The translations under genes were made by a program, and so were the position numbers. A DNA stretch of 64,000 bases from Promethearchaeota archaeon (GTDB taxonomy: Archaea; Asgardarchaeota; Lokiarchaeia; Sigyniarchaeales; Promethearchaeaceae), in assembly GCA_016933055.1 (NCBI GenBank), contig JAFGBS010000034.1, positions 112,727-176,726 on the forward strand, read 5' to 3'. This document shows positions 37,084 to 45,694 of the stretch, piece by piece; position 1 is the stretch's first letter; every line of letters begins with the position of its first letter. The notes beneath the pieces were generated by a model. It was not told where the DNA came from. It did no database searches and saw only the letters and a list, made by a program, of their open reading frames with translations.

Positions 37084-38331
37084 ATGAAAACTAATGAATA
37101 TAATGAATCAATGAAACTATTCAAAAGAGCATTAAAAGTCATTCCAACTGGAGTTCCAAGTCATTTGGGACCAGTTAATGGGTGTTTTATACCGATTGAT
37201 GCTTTTCCACTATTCTCCGGGAAAGCAGAGGGATCTTACTTCTGGGATGTTGATGGCAACAAATTTATTGATTATATGTGTGCTTATGGACCAAACATCT
37301 TGGGATATAATGATCCGGATGTTGAAAATACCGCTAAAGAACAAATGCTGCTTGGCAACTGCGTTACTTTACCTTCAATAAAAAGCATCGAAATGGCTGA
37401 GTTGTTAGTAAATACCGTTGAAATGGCAGATTGGGCATTTTTTGCAAAGAATGGAGGAGATGTTACCAATTTTTCATTGATGATTGCTAAAGCCAAAACA
37501 GGTAGAACGAAGACACTTTTAATCAAAGGCGGATACCATGGAATCGCACCATGGACACAAAAACTAGGAATGCCGGGTGTCATTTATGACGATATAAAAA
37601 ATAATATTTATGTGGATTGGAACGATTATGAGCAAGTAGAACGTGCTATTGAAAAAAATAAAGATGAGATTGCATGTTTTCTGGCAACTCCCTATCATCA
37701 TCCGACATTCGAAGATAATCAAATGCCTAAGGATAAGTACTGGCAAAAAATTAGAAAGTTATGCACGGATAATGGTATAATTCTCGCTATTGATGACATC
37801 AGATGCGGATTTAGACTAGATTTGAAAGGAAGTGACCATTATTTCGGCTTTAAAGCTGATCTCTTATGTCTTTCAAAAACGCTTGGAAATGGTTGGAATC
37901 TCTCTGCAATTTTGGGAACCGATGAAATGAAATTAGCCGCTTCAAATGTTTTCTACACCGGAACTTACTGGTTAAGTTCAATACCATTTGCAGCCGGAAT
38001 TGCCACAATAAATAAGTTAAAACAGATTAACGCGACTGAGTTGATGAAAAAACTTGGTGAGAAGCTGACAAATGGATTGAATAAGGTTGCAAAGGATAAT
38101 GGATTTAATTTAAAGGTAACAGGGCATCCCTCAATGTGGTTTATGAGAATAGCAGATGATGATACTTTGAATTTACATCAAGAATGGATTGCTGAATGCG
38201 TAAAACGAGGTGTTTTCTTTACTAGCCACCATAATCAATTCATTAACTGTTCCTTAACTGAAGCTGATATAGAAGTAACTTTGAAGGTCGCAGATGAAGC
38301 CTTTAAAGTAGTGAGGAAAAATCATTCTTAG
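37084..38331 (+). CDS. Class III PLP aminotransferase, glutamate-1-semialdehyde aminomutase-like
   Basis: 415 residues of the class III fold: GSYFWDVDGNKFIDYMCAYGPNILGY, KNGGDVTNFSLMIAKAKTGRTK, LAIDDIRCGFR (the Asp that holds the pyridine) and LSKTLGNGW, in which Lys265 is the likely PLP lysine. This resembles HemL-type aminomutases and ketone aminotransferases. There is no tetrapyrrole gene nearby, so the substrate is not fixed. The Shine-Dalgarno lies in the end of the SCP2-like gene (AAGGAGG), indicating coupling. Confidence 0.82.
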   Translation: MKTNEYNESMKLFKRALKVIPTGVPSHLGPVNGCFIPIDAFPLFSGKAEGSYFWDVDGNKFIDYMCAYGPNILGYNDPDVENTAKEQMLLGNCVTLPSIKSIEMAELLVNTVEMADWAFFAKNGGDVTNFSLMIAKAKTGRTKTLLIKGGYHGIAPWTQKLGMPGVIYDDIKNNIYVDWNDYEQVERAIEKNKDEIACFLATPYHHPTFEDNQMPKDKYWQKIRKLCTDNGIILAIDDIRCGFRLDLKGSDHYFGFKADLLCLSKTLGNGWNLSAILGTDEMKLAASNVFYTGTYWLSSIPFAAGIATINKLKQINATELMKKLGEKLTNGLNKVAKDNGFNLKVTGHPSMWFMRIADDDTLNLHQEWIAECVKRGVFFTSHHNQFINCSLTEADIEVTLKVADEAFKVVRKNHS

Positions 38332-38470
38332 ATTAGATTCTCGTTACATGGGATTTCGCTTAAAATTGAACATGTTCTGATTACAAACTAAATGGAAGTT
38401 TATAGTCCCTTTTTTTACCAATCCCATAACCAATGAAACCACCGACAATGAACAATCCTATTATTGTGCT

Positions 38471-38830
38471 CTAAAGGATCCACGGTCCTGCAGGTTTGAA
38501 ATTCAATAATAATACCCCAAGACCAGTGATTCCACATATTAATGCAAACACAAAAAACAATCCAAACCCGATAGCGAAGGTTCCAAAAGCGATGTATACG
38601 ACTTTATTTACTATTTTAGAAGGTTTTACTCTGATATAATAGGCAACAAGCAATACTAAAAATAACATAATTTCGGAAAGAATGAATATAATTTTGTTAT
38701 CCGCAAAAAAATAAAAGGTGATACCCGAACCAATCATCGAAATAAAAATTACTATCCAAAACGGTTTCCACCATTTTAGTTTTGGTGGTTTTTCATCATG
38801 TGTGTGTAATATTTGTGCTGTGATTGTCAC
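38471..38830 (-). CDS. Small membrane protein, possibly interrupted by an in-frame TAG
   Basis: 119 residues with a GTG start, a charged N-terminus and four hydrophobic segments. It stops at a TAG (38471-38473) directly after G-P-W-I-L. The same frame then runs 29 further codons, reading S-T-I-I-G-L-F-I-V-G-G-F-I-G-Y-G-I-G-K-K-R-D-Y, to a TAA at 38381. That extension looks like a natural last membrane helix with a positive-inside end. So the gene may be read through, may carry a nonsense mutation, or may contain a sequence error. The family is not recognised. Confidence 0.5.
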   Translation of the reverse strand: MTITAQILHTHDEKPPKLKWWKPFWIVIFISMIGSGITFYFFADNKIIFILSEIMLFLVLLVAYYIRVKPSKIVNKVVYIAFGTFAIGFGLFFVFALICGITGLGVLLLNFKPAGPWIL

Positions 38831-38937
38831 TCATTTTTATTAATTATAACAATGTTCAATATTGTATTAAGTAAAATGGTTCTTCATTGCAAAACCAATG
38901 ATGTATGATCCTTTTTTATTTTAAAGACCAACAAAAT

Positions 38938-39711
38938 TTAGTTGGTTTCTAATAAATTCTGAGCGATCCTTTTGATTGCTTTAACAGCTACACTACTATC
39001 GTCAAGTATATCAAGTGATTCTCCCATTTGTTCAATTTTTATTAATTTCTCATCAAAAGGAACCACTCCAATGATTGGAATCCCGACTTGTTCGATTTTG
39101 TCTTTGAACTTCGCATCAAAATCTCCCATTTTTTTATTTACAATCAATCCAATCTTCTTAAAACCGATAAAATTGTTTGCTGATTTGGCAATGAACTCAG
39201 CAGTTTCTACACTACGAAGAGAATAATCCGTTATAATGATTATATAATCTACTTCACCCAAAACCTGGCGGTGAATCTGTTCCAATCCGGCTTCTGCATC
39301 AATTAAAATCAAATCATAGTCTTGAATCACGGTAGAAATCACATTGCGCAATAACGAATTTGTTGCACAAAAACAACCTTTAGAATCCGGTTGTCCCATC
39401 ACTAGTAGTGAATATTTATCTGTATCCATAATAGATTGCTCAATAATTATATCAATTTTTTCTGCCAGTTTTTGGTTTTCGTCCTCTTTTCCTCGTAATG
39501 CTACTTGAATAATTTGCTTTCGTACTGATTCCATCGAACGATTTGATTTTTGATTTAAAAGATGGGTCAGATGACTCATTGTAGGATCTGCATCGATTAA
39601 TAGGGGGTAATATCCTAAATCTATCATATTTTGAGCGAAAAGATATGTAAAAATTGTCTTGCCTGTCCCCCCCTTTCCAGTAACTGCCACTACTCTGATA
39701 TCACTTTTCAT
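38938..39711 (-). CDS. cooC: CooC-type nickel-insertion ATPase
   Basis: 257 residues of the MinD/ParA superfamily with a deviant Walker A (VTGKGGTGKT), ADPTMSHL and LILIDAEAGLEQI. The segment GQPDSKGCFCATNSLLR contains the C-x-C pair that binds nickel or zinc at the CooC dimer interface. CooC proteins load Ni into carbon monoxide dehydrogenase or acetyl-CoA synthase. Here it is the last gene of a five-gene operon, overlapping by four bases a protein resembling part of acetyl-CoA synthase beta, instead of beside a CODH gene. Confidence 0.85.
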   Translation of the reverse strand: MKSDIRVVAVTGKGGTGKTIFTYLFAQNMIDLGYYPLLIDADPTMSHLTHLLNQKSNRSMESVRKQIIQVALRGKEDENQKLAEKIDIIIEQSIMDTDKYSLLVMGQPDSKGCFCATNSLLRNVISTVIQDYDLILIDAEAGLEQIHRQVLGEVDYIIIITDYSLRSVETAEFIAKSANNFIGFKKIGLIVNKKMGDFDAKFKDKIEQVGIPIIGVVPFDEKLIKIEQMGESLDILDDSSVAVKAIKRIAQNLLETN

Positions 39712-40469
39712 TCATCCGCTCTCCGTATTTTATTCCTTTTTGCAATCATGTCCCGTATTTGATCACATATTGCTCGGTTATCACAAATATTGCACTCCGC
39801 TTCAAGATCACAATCAGGACGAAGTTTCTGAATTTCCTTTATTTTTTGCTGAAACTGCTTTATCGATTCCACCCTAGATATATCATGTAGCTTTTTGAAA
39901 TATGCAAGTAGTATATCAACATCCACAGCCATTAGTATTTCGATAGCTGTAATTCTACTTTGAAATTCCATTTTAACCAAATGAATCAAAGTTGAACCGA
40001 TATGGAACAAACTTAATCCGGATTCTACTAAATCACTACTTATTTGATACCAAGAAAGGCGGCCAATGCGTTTTTCAAAAAACCCTTCAACTGAATGAGA
40101 TAGAACGGAAATTCTTTGTATTTTTTGTATATCGGAGTTAGAGATAGTATTTCCTCCCATCAACATAAGAAATCCAAAATCACATCTCCTAAGGGGTATA
40201 TCGGATATATCTTGACCAATTACTGTAATTCTCAAGTTATGAATACCAGATGGATCCTCAAGACTAAGAAATGTTTTGATTATTGGACGCTCTCGGGATC
40301 CAAGTTCCATCCCTACATTCTCTTCTAATAATACCCCGTCCCAAATTCGTTTACCTATTTTTAAAATATTTGGTTTGTTGTTTCTATCCTCGCAGTTCCA
40401 AACATAATAATTCGGACTCTGCAATTTCTGCTTTTCAATCATAGTACGAATCTCTTGCAGATTTACCAT
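39708..40469 (-). CDS. Acetyl-CoA synthase beta (CdhC)-like domain protein lacking the A-cluster domain
   Basis: 253 residues. Residues of about 50-185 follow the N-terminal/middle domain of archaeal CdhC: V-G-M-E-L-G, then ITVIGQDISDI, CDFGFLMLMGG, a Q-R-I...V-E-G stretch, W-Y-Q-I-S, GLSLFHIGSTLIHLVKMEF and a final D-V-D-I helix. The C-terminus has DCDLEAECNICDNRAICD, a compact Cys cluster. The large C-terminal A-cluster (Ni-Fe-S) domain of CdhC is missing. It sits between an HdrD-like protein and CooC. A role in metal-site chemistry is an inference; the homology is judged by eye. Confidence 0.5.
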   Translation of the reverse strand: MVNLQEIRTMIEKQKLQSPNYYVWNCEDRNNKPNILKIGKRIWDGVLLEENVGMELGSRERPIIKTFLSLEDPSGIHNLRITVIGQDISDIPLRRCDFGFLMLMGGNTISNSDIQKIQRISVLSHSVEGFFEKRIGRLSWYQISSDLVESGLSLFHIGSTLIHLVKMEFQSRITAIEILMAVDVDILLAYFKKLHDISRVESIKQFQQKIKEIQKLRPDCDLEAECNICDNRAICDQIRDMIAKRNKIRRADE

Positions 40470-40481
40470 ATGGCAAGCAAC

Positions 40482-41672
40482 TCACAATAGACATTTATCT
40501 AAAATCTCAATCAAATCCAGTACTTGCATATTAGATTTATGTAATTTATTAGCATCCTCTAAATTTGTTTTACAGAAGGGACATGTGGAAACGATGGTTG
40601 TCACTCCCGTTTCTCTTGCTTCTTCAATCCTCTCAAAAGCTACTTCTGTAGCCCAATCAGGATACCCTATCTTTACTCCTCCACCGCTTCCACAGCACCA
40701 TGCAAACTCTCGATTTCGTTTCATTTCAATTAAGTCTAGATTAGAAATTTTAGCAATTAGTTCACGAGGGGCTTCGTAAATCCCCATATGTCTTCCCAAA
40801 TGACAGGGGTCATGATAAGTAATCCAATGAACATTATTTTCCTTTTTTGGAATGGGATGTTCTTTAAAATATTCATTTAGAAATTCAGATGTATGCAGAA
40901 TCTTGATTTCTGGTGGAAAACCGAATCCATACTTGGGAAAATCTTTGAAAAGTGTGCGATAACACCCGGCACATGATGTTAATATCATAGTCGCGCCCGT
41001 TCGCCTAATTTCATCAACATTATGCTGCATAAGATTGGAAATTTTCTTTATTTGGCCTGTTCGAATTAAAGGTGATCCACAACAGTACTCATTAACGATT
41101 GTAAAATCAATTCCCAATTTTTTCAAAACTGACAATGTAGCATCACGAATTGTTTGTTGCCGATAAGTAGAGGTGCAACCGATAAAATATACAATATTGG
41201 CTTTATCCGGTAGGATGTATTTTCGTTTTATTAACTCCATATCAAAATGAGGTTCATTATATGGATTATGAGTGGTTTGTACACGTTCAAATATCTTCGA
41301 CGGTCTTTCCGGAGCTCCAATAGAATCCACGATGAGTTCTCTTAGACTTTCAATAATATTTACGATAGTGTCTTGATGGGGTGCTTGGCAACTCACTTCA
41401 CAAGCTCCGCAGGTGGGACACGCAAAAACTGCATCATACAATTCGTTCGTTATTGGAATATCACCATTCAGTATTCCTCGGGCAATTTTTATACGACCTG
41501 ATGCCCAAAAAGACTCAAATAAGAATTTTTCTCCTGAAGGACAAGATCTAAAAAATTCATCTTTTGCATATTTACAAGTATTACAGCGAATACATCTATC
41601 CAAAGTGGAGGGTAGAGCAAAATTTGCATTACTAGAAAGATGTTCGATTAGTTTTTCATTCATATTCCCCAT
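40482..41672 (-). CDS. HdrD/GlcF-like iron-sulfur subunit with two CCG domains
   Basis: 396 residues. Two ferredoxin motifs lie at the N-terminus: CIRCNTCKYAKDEFFRSCP (widely spaced) and CPTCGACEVSCQ. Two cysteine-rich CCG domains follow: FIGCTSTYR, NEYCCGSPLIR and CAGCYRTL; then HDPCHLGRH, CCGSGGGVK and CPFCKTNLE. This is the architecture of HdrD, GlcF and lactate-oxidase Fe-S subunits. It overlaps the FAD-oxidase gene by 13 bases, so the pair forms a 2-hydroxyacid-oxidase-like enzyme that delivers electrons to a disulfide or carrier. Confidence 0.88.
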   Translation of the reverse strand: MGNMNEKLIEHLSSNANFALPSTLDRCIRCNTCKYAKDEFFRSCPSGEKFLFESFWASGRIKIARGILNGDIPITNELYDAVFACPTCGACEVSCQAPHQDTIVNIIESLRELIVDSIGAPERPSKIFERVQTTHNPYNEPHFDMELIKRKYILPDKANIVYFIGCTSTYRQQTIRDATLSVLKKLGIDFTIVNEYCCGSPLIRTGQIKKISNLMQHNVDEIRRTGATMILTSCAGCYRTLFKDFPKYGFGFPPEIKILHTSEFLNEYFKEHPIPKKENNVHWITYHDPCHLGRHMGIYEAPRELIAKISNLDLIEMKRNREFAWCCGSGGGVKIGYPDWATEVAFERIEEARETGVTTIVSTCPFCKTNLEDANKLHKSNMQVLDLIEILDKCLL

Positions 41673-43117
41673 CTCCCTGGATTAAATATGTTATTGGGAT
41701 CCATGAATTTCTTTACATCAGTAAAAAATTTCACCCAATTCGGATCAATAATTTTCTCTTTTAGATATTCCGTGATCCAAATGGGAGTCTTATAAGGAAT
41801 TATCCCATAGTGAAGTCCCATTTCTAACAATTCTTTACATATTTCATGAACTTTCTTTTCTTCAGCATGTTTTTTGAAGCGAATAATGGGACGCCAGATG
41901 GCATAATGACTTCCTTTCATACTTTTCATATAAATGAAAGCGGGTACTTGGTATTTCTTGAAAATCTTTTCCCCCTCTTCCATTAGTGGTTTGAGCTTGT
42001 TTATCGGAGCATAGGAGCCTATCCAAGTTAAACCAGAATACTCTACAAGTGGGATTACAACATTTGGCAAATCTGCGAAGCATCTAACTCCTTCACCCAA
42101 AATTGCTGAAAGATAATTAAAATCTGTAAGAATGATTTTTCGTTTCACTCGGTTATTGATAATTTTTAGAGCCTCATTGAGTAATTCCATCTTTATTTTG
42201 AAATGCTTTTGAGAATGTGCTGAAATTGGGATAAGAATTGCATAATCGGGTTCAAAATCAAATTTCTTAGGTGTGGGAAAACCAAGACTCATCTTTGCTA
42301 CTTCCAAGGATACCGCTGATAGATCATCAATAAGCTCCAATCTTCCGAATTCCCTAATCAGTTCGGCTGTTGCGTCCCCTCCATAAGTCATTGCGATGAT
42401 AAAAGTTTGTATTTTCTTTCTCAACCATAATTGTACAGCACACTTTGTGACCAATCCAGTCATCCCTTGCCAGTTTACAAAAAGACCCATCAAATCCGGC
42501 ATGGGATATCTTGAATACCACTTGTCCCAATTTTCTTCCTCTTTAGTGAAACATGACCCAATTTTCACAATCGATCCATCATGCAATACGACTTCCAATC
42601 CATTAATCCAATCTCCCATACTTCCATGTGTAGCACTCAAGTTATTCATCCCTGATAAGATTGCATTTCCCACAACACCTGAATAAGGTGGTGCAAATGG
42701 GTAGCAATATCGCAAATTCGGATGGTGTTTCTTTAAGTACGCATCCAGTTGTCCGAATGTTACACCAGGTTCCAAAATTGCATACATCTGGTCCTCATCC
42801 ACATGAATTACCTTATTCATTTTCTTACTAAAATCAAGGATAATTCCCCCTTTTACAGGAATTGTGAGTCCTCCAATGTTATTACCTGTAATATATGGAA
42901 CGAGGGGGATTTTCTGCTCGTTTGCAAGTTTAATGACTTGTACAAGCTGTTTGGAGTTTTCAACTAAGCAGATGAAATCTGGAAGATGTGCTTCATTTTC
43001 AGTGGCATCGTAACTATGGAGATATAGATCGTGTTGTTTATCGGAGACAGAATCAGCTCCAAATATCTTGATTAACTTCTTCTTGATTGAGTTTTTATTT
43101 TCCATACTCTTCAGCAC
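41660..43117 (-). CDS. FAD-linked oxidase (GlcD/LDH type)
   Basis: 485 residues of the PCMH-type FAD family. The FAD-binding half has IPLVPYITGNNIGGLTIPVKGGIILDF and VGNAILSGMNNLSATHGSMGDWINGLEVVL. The C-terminal cap ends DPNNIFNPGRWG, the usual family ending. Relatives oxidise 2-hydroxyacids (glycolate, lactate) or similar. It overlaps the genes on both sides and forms a pair with the HdrD-like subunit. The start at 43117 is TTG or close to it, in the end of the SCP2-like gene; the Met at 43105 is an alternative. Confidence 0.87.
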   Translation of the reverse strand: MLKSMENKNSIKKKLIKIFGADSVSDKQHDLYLHSYDATENEAHLPDFICLVENSKQLVQVIKLANEQKIPLVPYITGNNIGGLTIPVKGGIILDFSKKMNKVIHVDEDQMYAILEPGVTFGQLDAYLKKHHPNLRYCYPFAPPYSGVVGNAILSGMNNLSATHGSMGDWINGLEVVLHDGSIVKIGSCFTKEEENWDKWYSRYPMPDLMGLFVNWQGMTGLVTKCAVQLWLRKKIQTFIIAMTYGGDATAELIREFGRLELIDDLSAVSLEVAKMSLGFPTPKKFDFEPDYAILIPISAHSQKHFKIKMELLNEALKIINNRVKRKIILTDFNYLSAILGEGVRCFADLPNVVIPLVEYSGLTWIGSYAPINKLKPLMEEGEKIFKKYQVPAFIYMKSMKGSHYAIWRPIIRFKKHAEEKKVHEICKELLEMGLHYGIIPYKTPIWITEYLKEKIIDPNWVKFFTDVKKFMDPNNIFNPGRWGI

Positions 43118-43526
43118 GCTCCTTCGCTCGGTGCATAGCTGGAATTAATATTCGTAGTAATTGGATGATACTAAGGAATTTCCACCATTGTCTACTTTTT
43201 ATCTTTCCTCTCACAAATGCACCGACTATGGAATAATCTCCCCTCATTATCGAAATCAGTGTATTGAGTGATATTTTCAATTTCAAATTATGAGATTTGC
43301 CGTTAAACGGAAGGATCTCAATTATGGGTTTCTGAAAATGAACCGATATGGGATAAAGATCCTCAAAATCAAACACAACAACTTGATTGAACTTCTCTAC
43401 GGCATTATGAAACTTGGGTTCCTCGTATCTATAATTAAGTAAATTCTTAATACCAATTCCAAGGATATCTTCTGGATTATTTATCCATGCAATTTCCATA
43501 TTTTCTTTTTTCTCCATTACATCCAA
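43095..43526 (-). CDS. SCP2-like protein, first gene of the oxidoreductase operon
   Basis: 143 residues with an N-terminal segment EDILGIGIKNLLNYRYEEPKF, strands VVVFDFEDL, IIEILPF and HNLKLKISLNTLISIMRGD, then GAFVRGKIKSRQWWKF and a C-terminal helix. This is the SCP2 pattern and resembles 30708-31112, including the 'I/V-x-G-K' turn and the final helix L-R-I-L-I-P. The lipid or acyl-CoA binding is inferred. It overlaps the FAD-oxidase gene by 23 bases. Confidence 0.5.
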   Translation of the reverse strand: MDVMEKKENMEIAWINNPEDILGIGIKNLLNYRYEEPKFHNAVEKFNQVVVFDFEDLYPISVHFQKPIIEILPFNGKSHNLKLKISLNTLISIMRGDYSIVGAFVRGKIKSRQWWKFLSIIQLLRILIPAMHRAKERAEEYGK

Positions 43527-43616
43527 TCTCTTACTTTGGTTTTATATAATTTTTGGATAAAATGTAAAGCAAATCAAAAACACAATCGATATAAACCCAA
43601 GAATAATTACCAAATT

Positions 43617-44087
43617 ATGAAAACACTTGTTGTATTTTATTCCCTTACAGGGCACTCAAAGAAAGTCGCTGAAATTCTCAAAAAGAAACTTGATGCTGAC
43701 ATAGCCGCAATTCACCTAGTTAAACCTAGCAAAAAAGACGAACCTCAATATCTTAAGCTGGGTGGCGAAGCCATGCTAAAGATAAAACCACAAATTAAAC
43801 CACTCAATGTAGTGACTACCAATTATGATTTAGTTGTATTTGGAAGTCCAACGTGGAATTGGCGTCCAAGTTCTCCAGTTCGGACCTTTTTCAGCAGCTA
43901 TCCAGTGAAAAAAGCAGCTTTGTGGTTAACAGCCGCAGGTGATGGAGTAAAAGCTATGCGGAGGTTTAAGAAAGATGTTGCAAAAAAATCTGAAGTCATT
44001 GGAACTTTTATCGCACAAGACTCCAAAACAGCTAATCTTGAGGAAAGACTATCTAATTGGGTTAACGTACTGAGGAATAAAACATAA
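43617..44087 (+). CDS. Flavodoxin family protein
   Basis: 156 residues from the ATG at 43617. The FMN phosphate loop is YSLTGHSKK and the isoalloxazine loop FGSPTWNWRPSSPV. Small flavodoxin-like proteins act as one- or two-electron carriers. The frame extends back to 43536 but those residues (Lys/Asn-rich) are not family-like. It is divergent from the SCP2-like operon and stands alone. Confidence 0.87.
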   Translation: MKTLVVFYSLTGHSKKVAEILKKKLDADIAAIHLVKPSKKDEPQYLKLGGEAMLKIKPQIKPLNVVTTNYDLVVFGSPTWNWRPSSPVRTFFSSYPVKKAALWLTAAGDGVKAMRRFKKDVAKKSEVIGTFIAQDSKTANLEERLSNWVNVLRNKT

Positions 44088-44336
44088 GAAGTGCTACTGG
44101 TTAGTTGTATTCTTTTTTTAAACCAATATTTCCCTTTTTTCAATTTGAATTCATCATGTGTTTTTGGGTGATTATTTTTTAATGATAGAAGTTAATAATT
44201 TATGATCTATACCCATAATCAACCGATAATTTCTATTCCATTATAGTATTTGAATTCATAAAAATAAATACTGATACTTAAGAGACTGAGTATATTACAT
44301 TCAAATGTTAAACAACTATATACTGGAGAAAAAAAA

Positions 44337-45239
44337 ATGAATAAAGATGACTGGAAAGCATTAGGAACAAATATAATAGTAATTATTATTGCAGCTGGTT
44401 TAGCTTATGCAATCAGTTTGGGCGGGAAAACTATCTCTGGAACAAATTTTCCAATTTATGCTCTTGCAGTAATTATTGCGTTCGGAATCCAATGGATCGT
44501 GTTTATTCCCTCTTATATTTATAAAACCGAAAAATATTATGATTTAACAGGCTCTGCGACCTATACAACTGTAATTCTAGTTTCATTTTTCTTGAGCGGG
44601 AATTATAGTCCTCGAAATATCCTTATTACGATTTTAGTGTTAATTTGGACCCTGAGATTGGGAATTTTTCTATTCCGTAGGATTATGAAAGCTGGTGAGG
44701 ATCAGCGGTTCCGAGAAATGAAAAAATCCGGAATTCAATTCTTTCGTGCTTGGAATATTCAAGGACTTTGGGTCAGTCTGACTCTTGCAGCAGCCTTGAC
44801 AGCCATAACGGGAGATTTAAAGGGATCTTTGGAGCAGTATAATGCGTATGATTGGAGCATGCTTGTTCTAGGTCTAATAGTTTGGTTAATAGGGTTTGGA
44901 TTTGAAGTAATTGCGGACAGACAAAAGAAATTGTTCGTAAATAATCCCGATAATGAAGGTAAATTCATCAATGTTGGACTTTGGAAAATTAGCAGACATC
45001 CGAACTACTTCGGAGAGTTCACCTTATGGCTTGGTATGGCGCTTATTTGTCTACCCACTATGCAATCTTGGCGATATTTCGGTTTGATCTCACCCATTTT
45101 TGTATTTCTTTTGCTCAATTTTGTGAGTGGAGTACCAATTAACGAGAACTATGCTGATAAGAAATGGGGCGGACAACCTGATTATGAAGAATACAAGCGG
45201 AATACTCCGGTCTTTTTCCCTATAAAATTCAAGAAATAA
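44337..45239 (+). CDS. DUF1295 / steroid 5-alpha-reductase-like membrane protein
   Basis: 300 residues with about seven membrane helices and the DUF1295 signature near residue 220: GLWKISRHPNYFGEFTLWLGMALI, followed by VPINENYADKKWG and Y-E-E-Y-K-R. The fold binds NADPH and reduces or methylates lipid-like substrates in relatives. The ATG follows a purine-rich GGAGAAAAAAA leader. It is a single gene, with 249 bases of AT-rich sequence before it in which I see nothing specific. Confidence 0.85.
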   Translation: MNKDDWKALGTNIIVIIIAAGLAYAISLGGKTISGTNFPIYALAVIIAFGIQWIVFIPSYIYKTEKYYDLTGSATYTTVILVSFFLSGNYSPRNILITILVLIWTLRLGIFLFRRIMKAGEDQRFREMKKSGIQFFRAWNIQGLWVSLTLAAALTAITGDLKGSLEQYNAYDWSMLVLGLIVWLIGFGFEVIADRQKKLFVNNPDNEGKFINVGLWKISRHPNYFGEFTLWLGMALICLPTMQSWRYFGLISPIFVFLLLNFVSGVPINENYADKKWGGQPDYEEYKRNTPVFFPIKFKK

Positions 45240-45414
45240 AACCAAATTTTATCTAAAATCTTTTTTTTACTCGCATAACTTACCCTTCGGTGCATCTGTT
45301 TAGTAATCAACAGCTATTCTGATCTATCCACCGAGTAGGTAACCGTTTGAACGTAATACTATCGTTAAATACCGTTGAACGTCAAATACATCATGTTTGG
45401 TAGAATATGTGGGG

Positions 45415-45555
45415 GAAAGGGAACACCTATGCTAAAACCTACAAAACTGTTATTAAAATAGTGGAGTTTGGCTTTAGCGTAGTTTACAGAACGAAAAGTG
45501 TTCCTATCCGACAGGATAGGTAGAACCCCCCGCCCTAAAGGATGGAATGAAAGTT
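45415..45555 (+). ncRNA. Structured RNA element, possible omega-RNA / right end of an IS605-TnpB remnant
   Basis: Nested complementary segments are visible on the plus strand. GGAACAC (from 45420) pairs with GTGTTCC (near 45497-45503) and encloses GCTAAA / TTTAGC (near 45431 and 45472). Then comes CCTATCC-GACA-GGATAGG (near 45503-45520), then a CCGCCC-TAAA-GGATGG-type stem ending in GAATGAAAG. The last part resembles the right end of IS605-type elements, where TnpB guide RNA ends. No tnpB or tnpA coding remnant was recognised. The element lies in a 455-base stretch without a gene of its own. Confidence 0.4.
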
Positions 45556-45694
45556 TATTAATAAAATGGAAGACTGCCAGTTATTATGTGTGGGTATGAC
45601 TCGCAGAATTAAAAGATTAATTCTCTCAACGATTTCTAATACGAGTTTAGTAGAGAAAATTAAAGAAATCTTAAAAGATTTAATCTGGTCAAAT

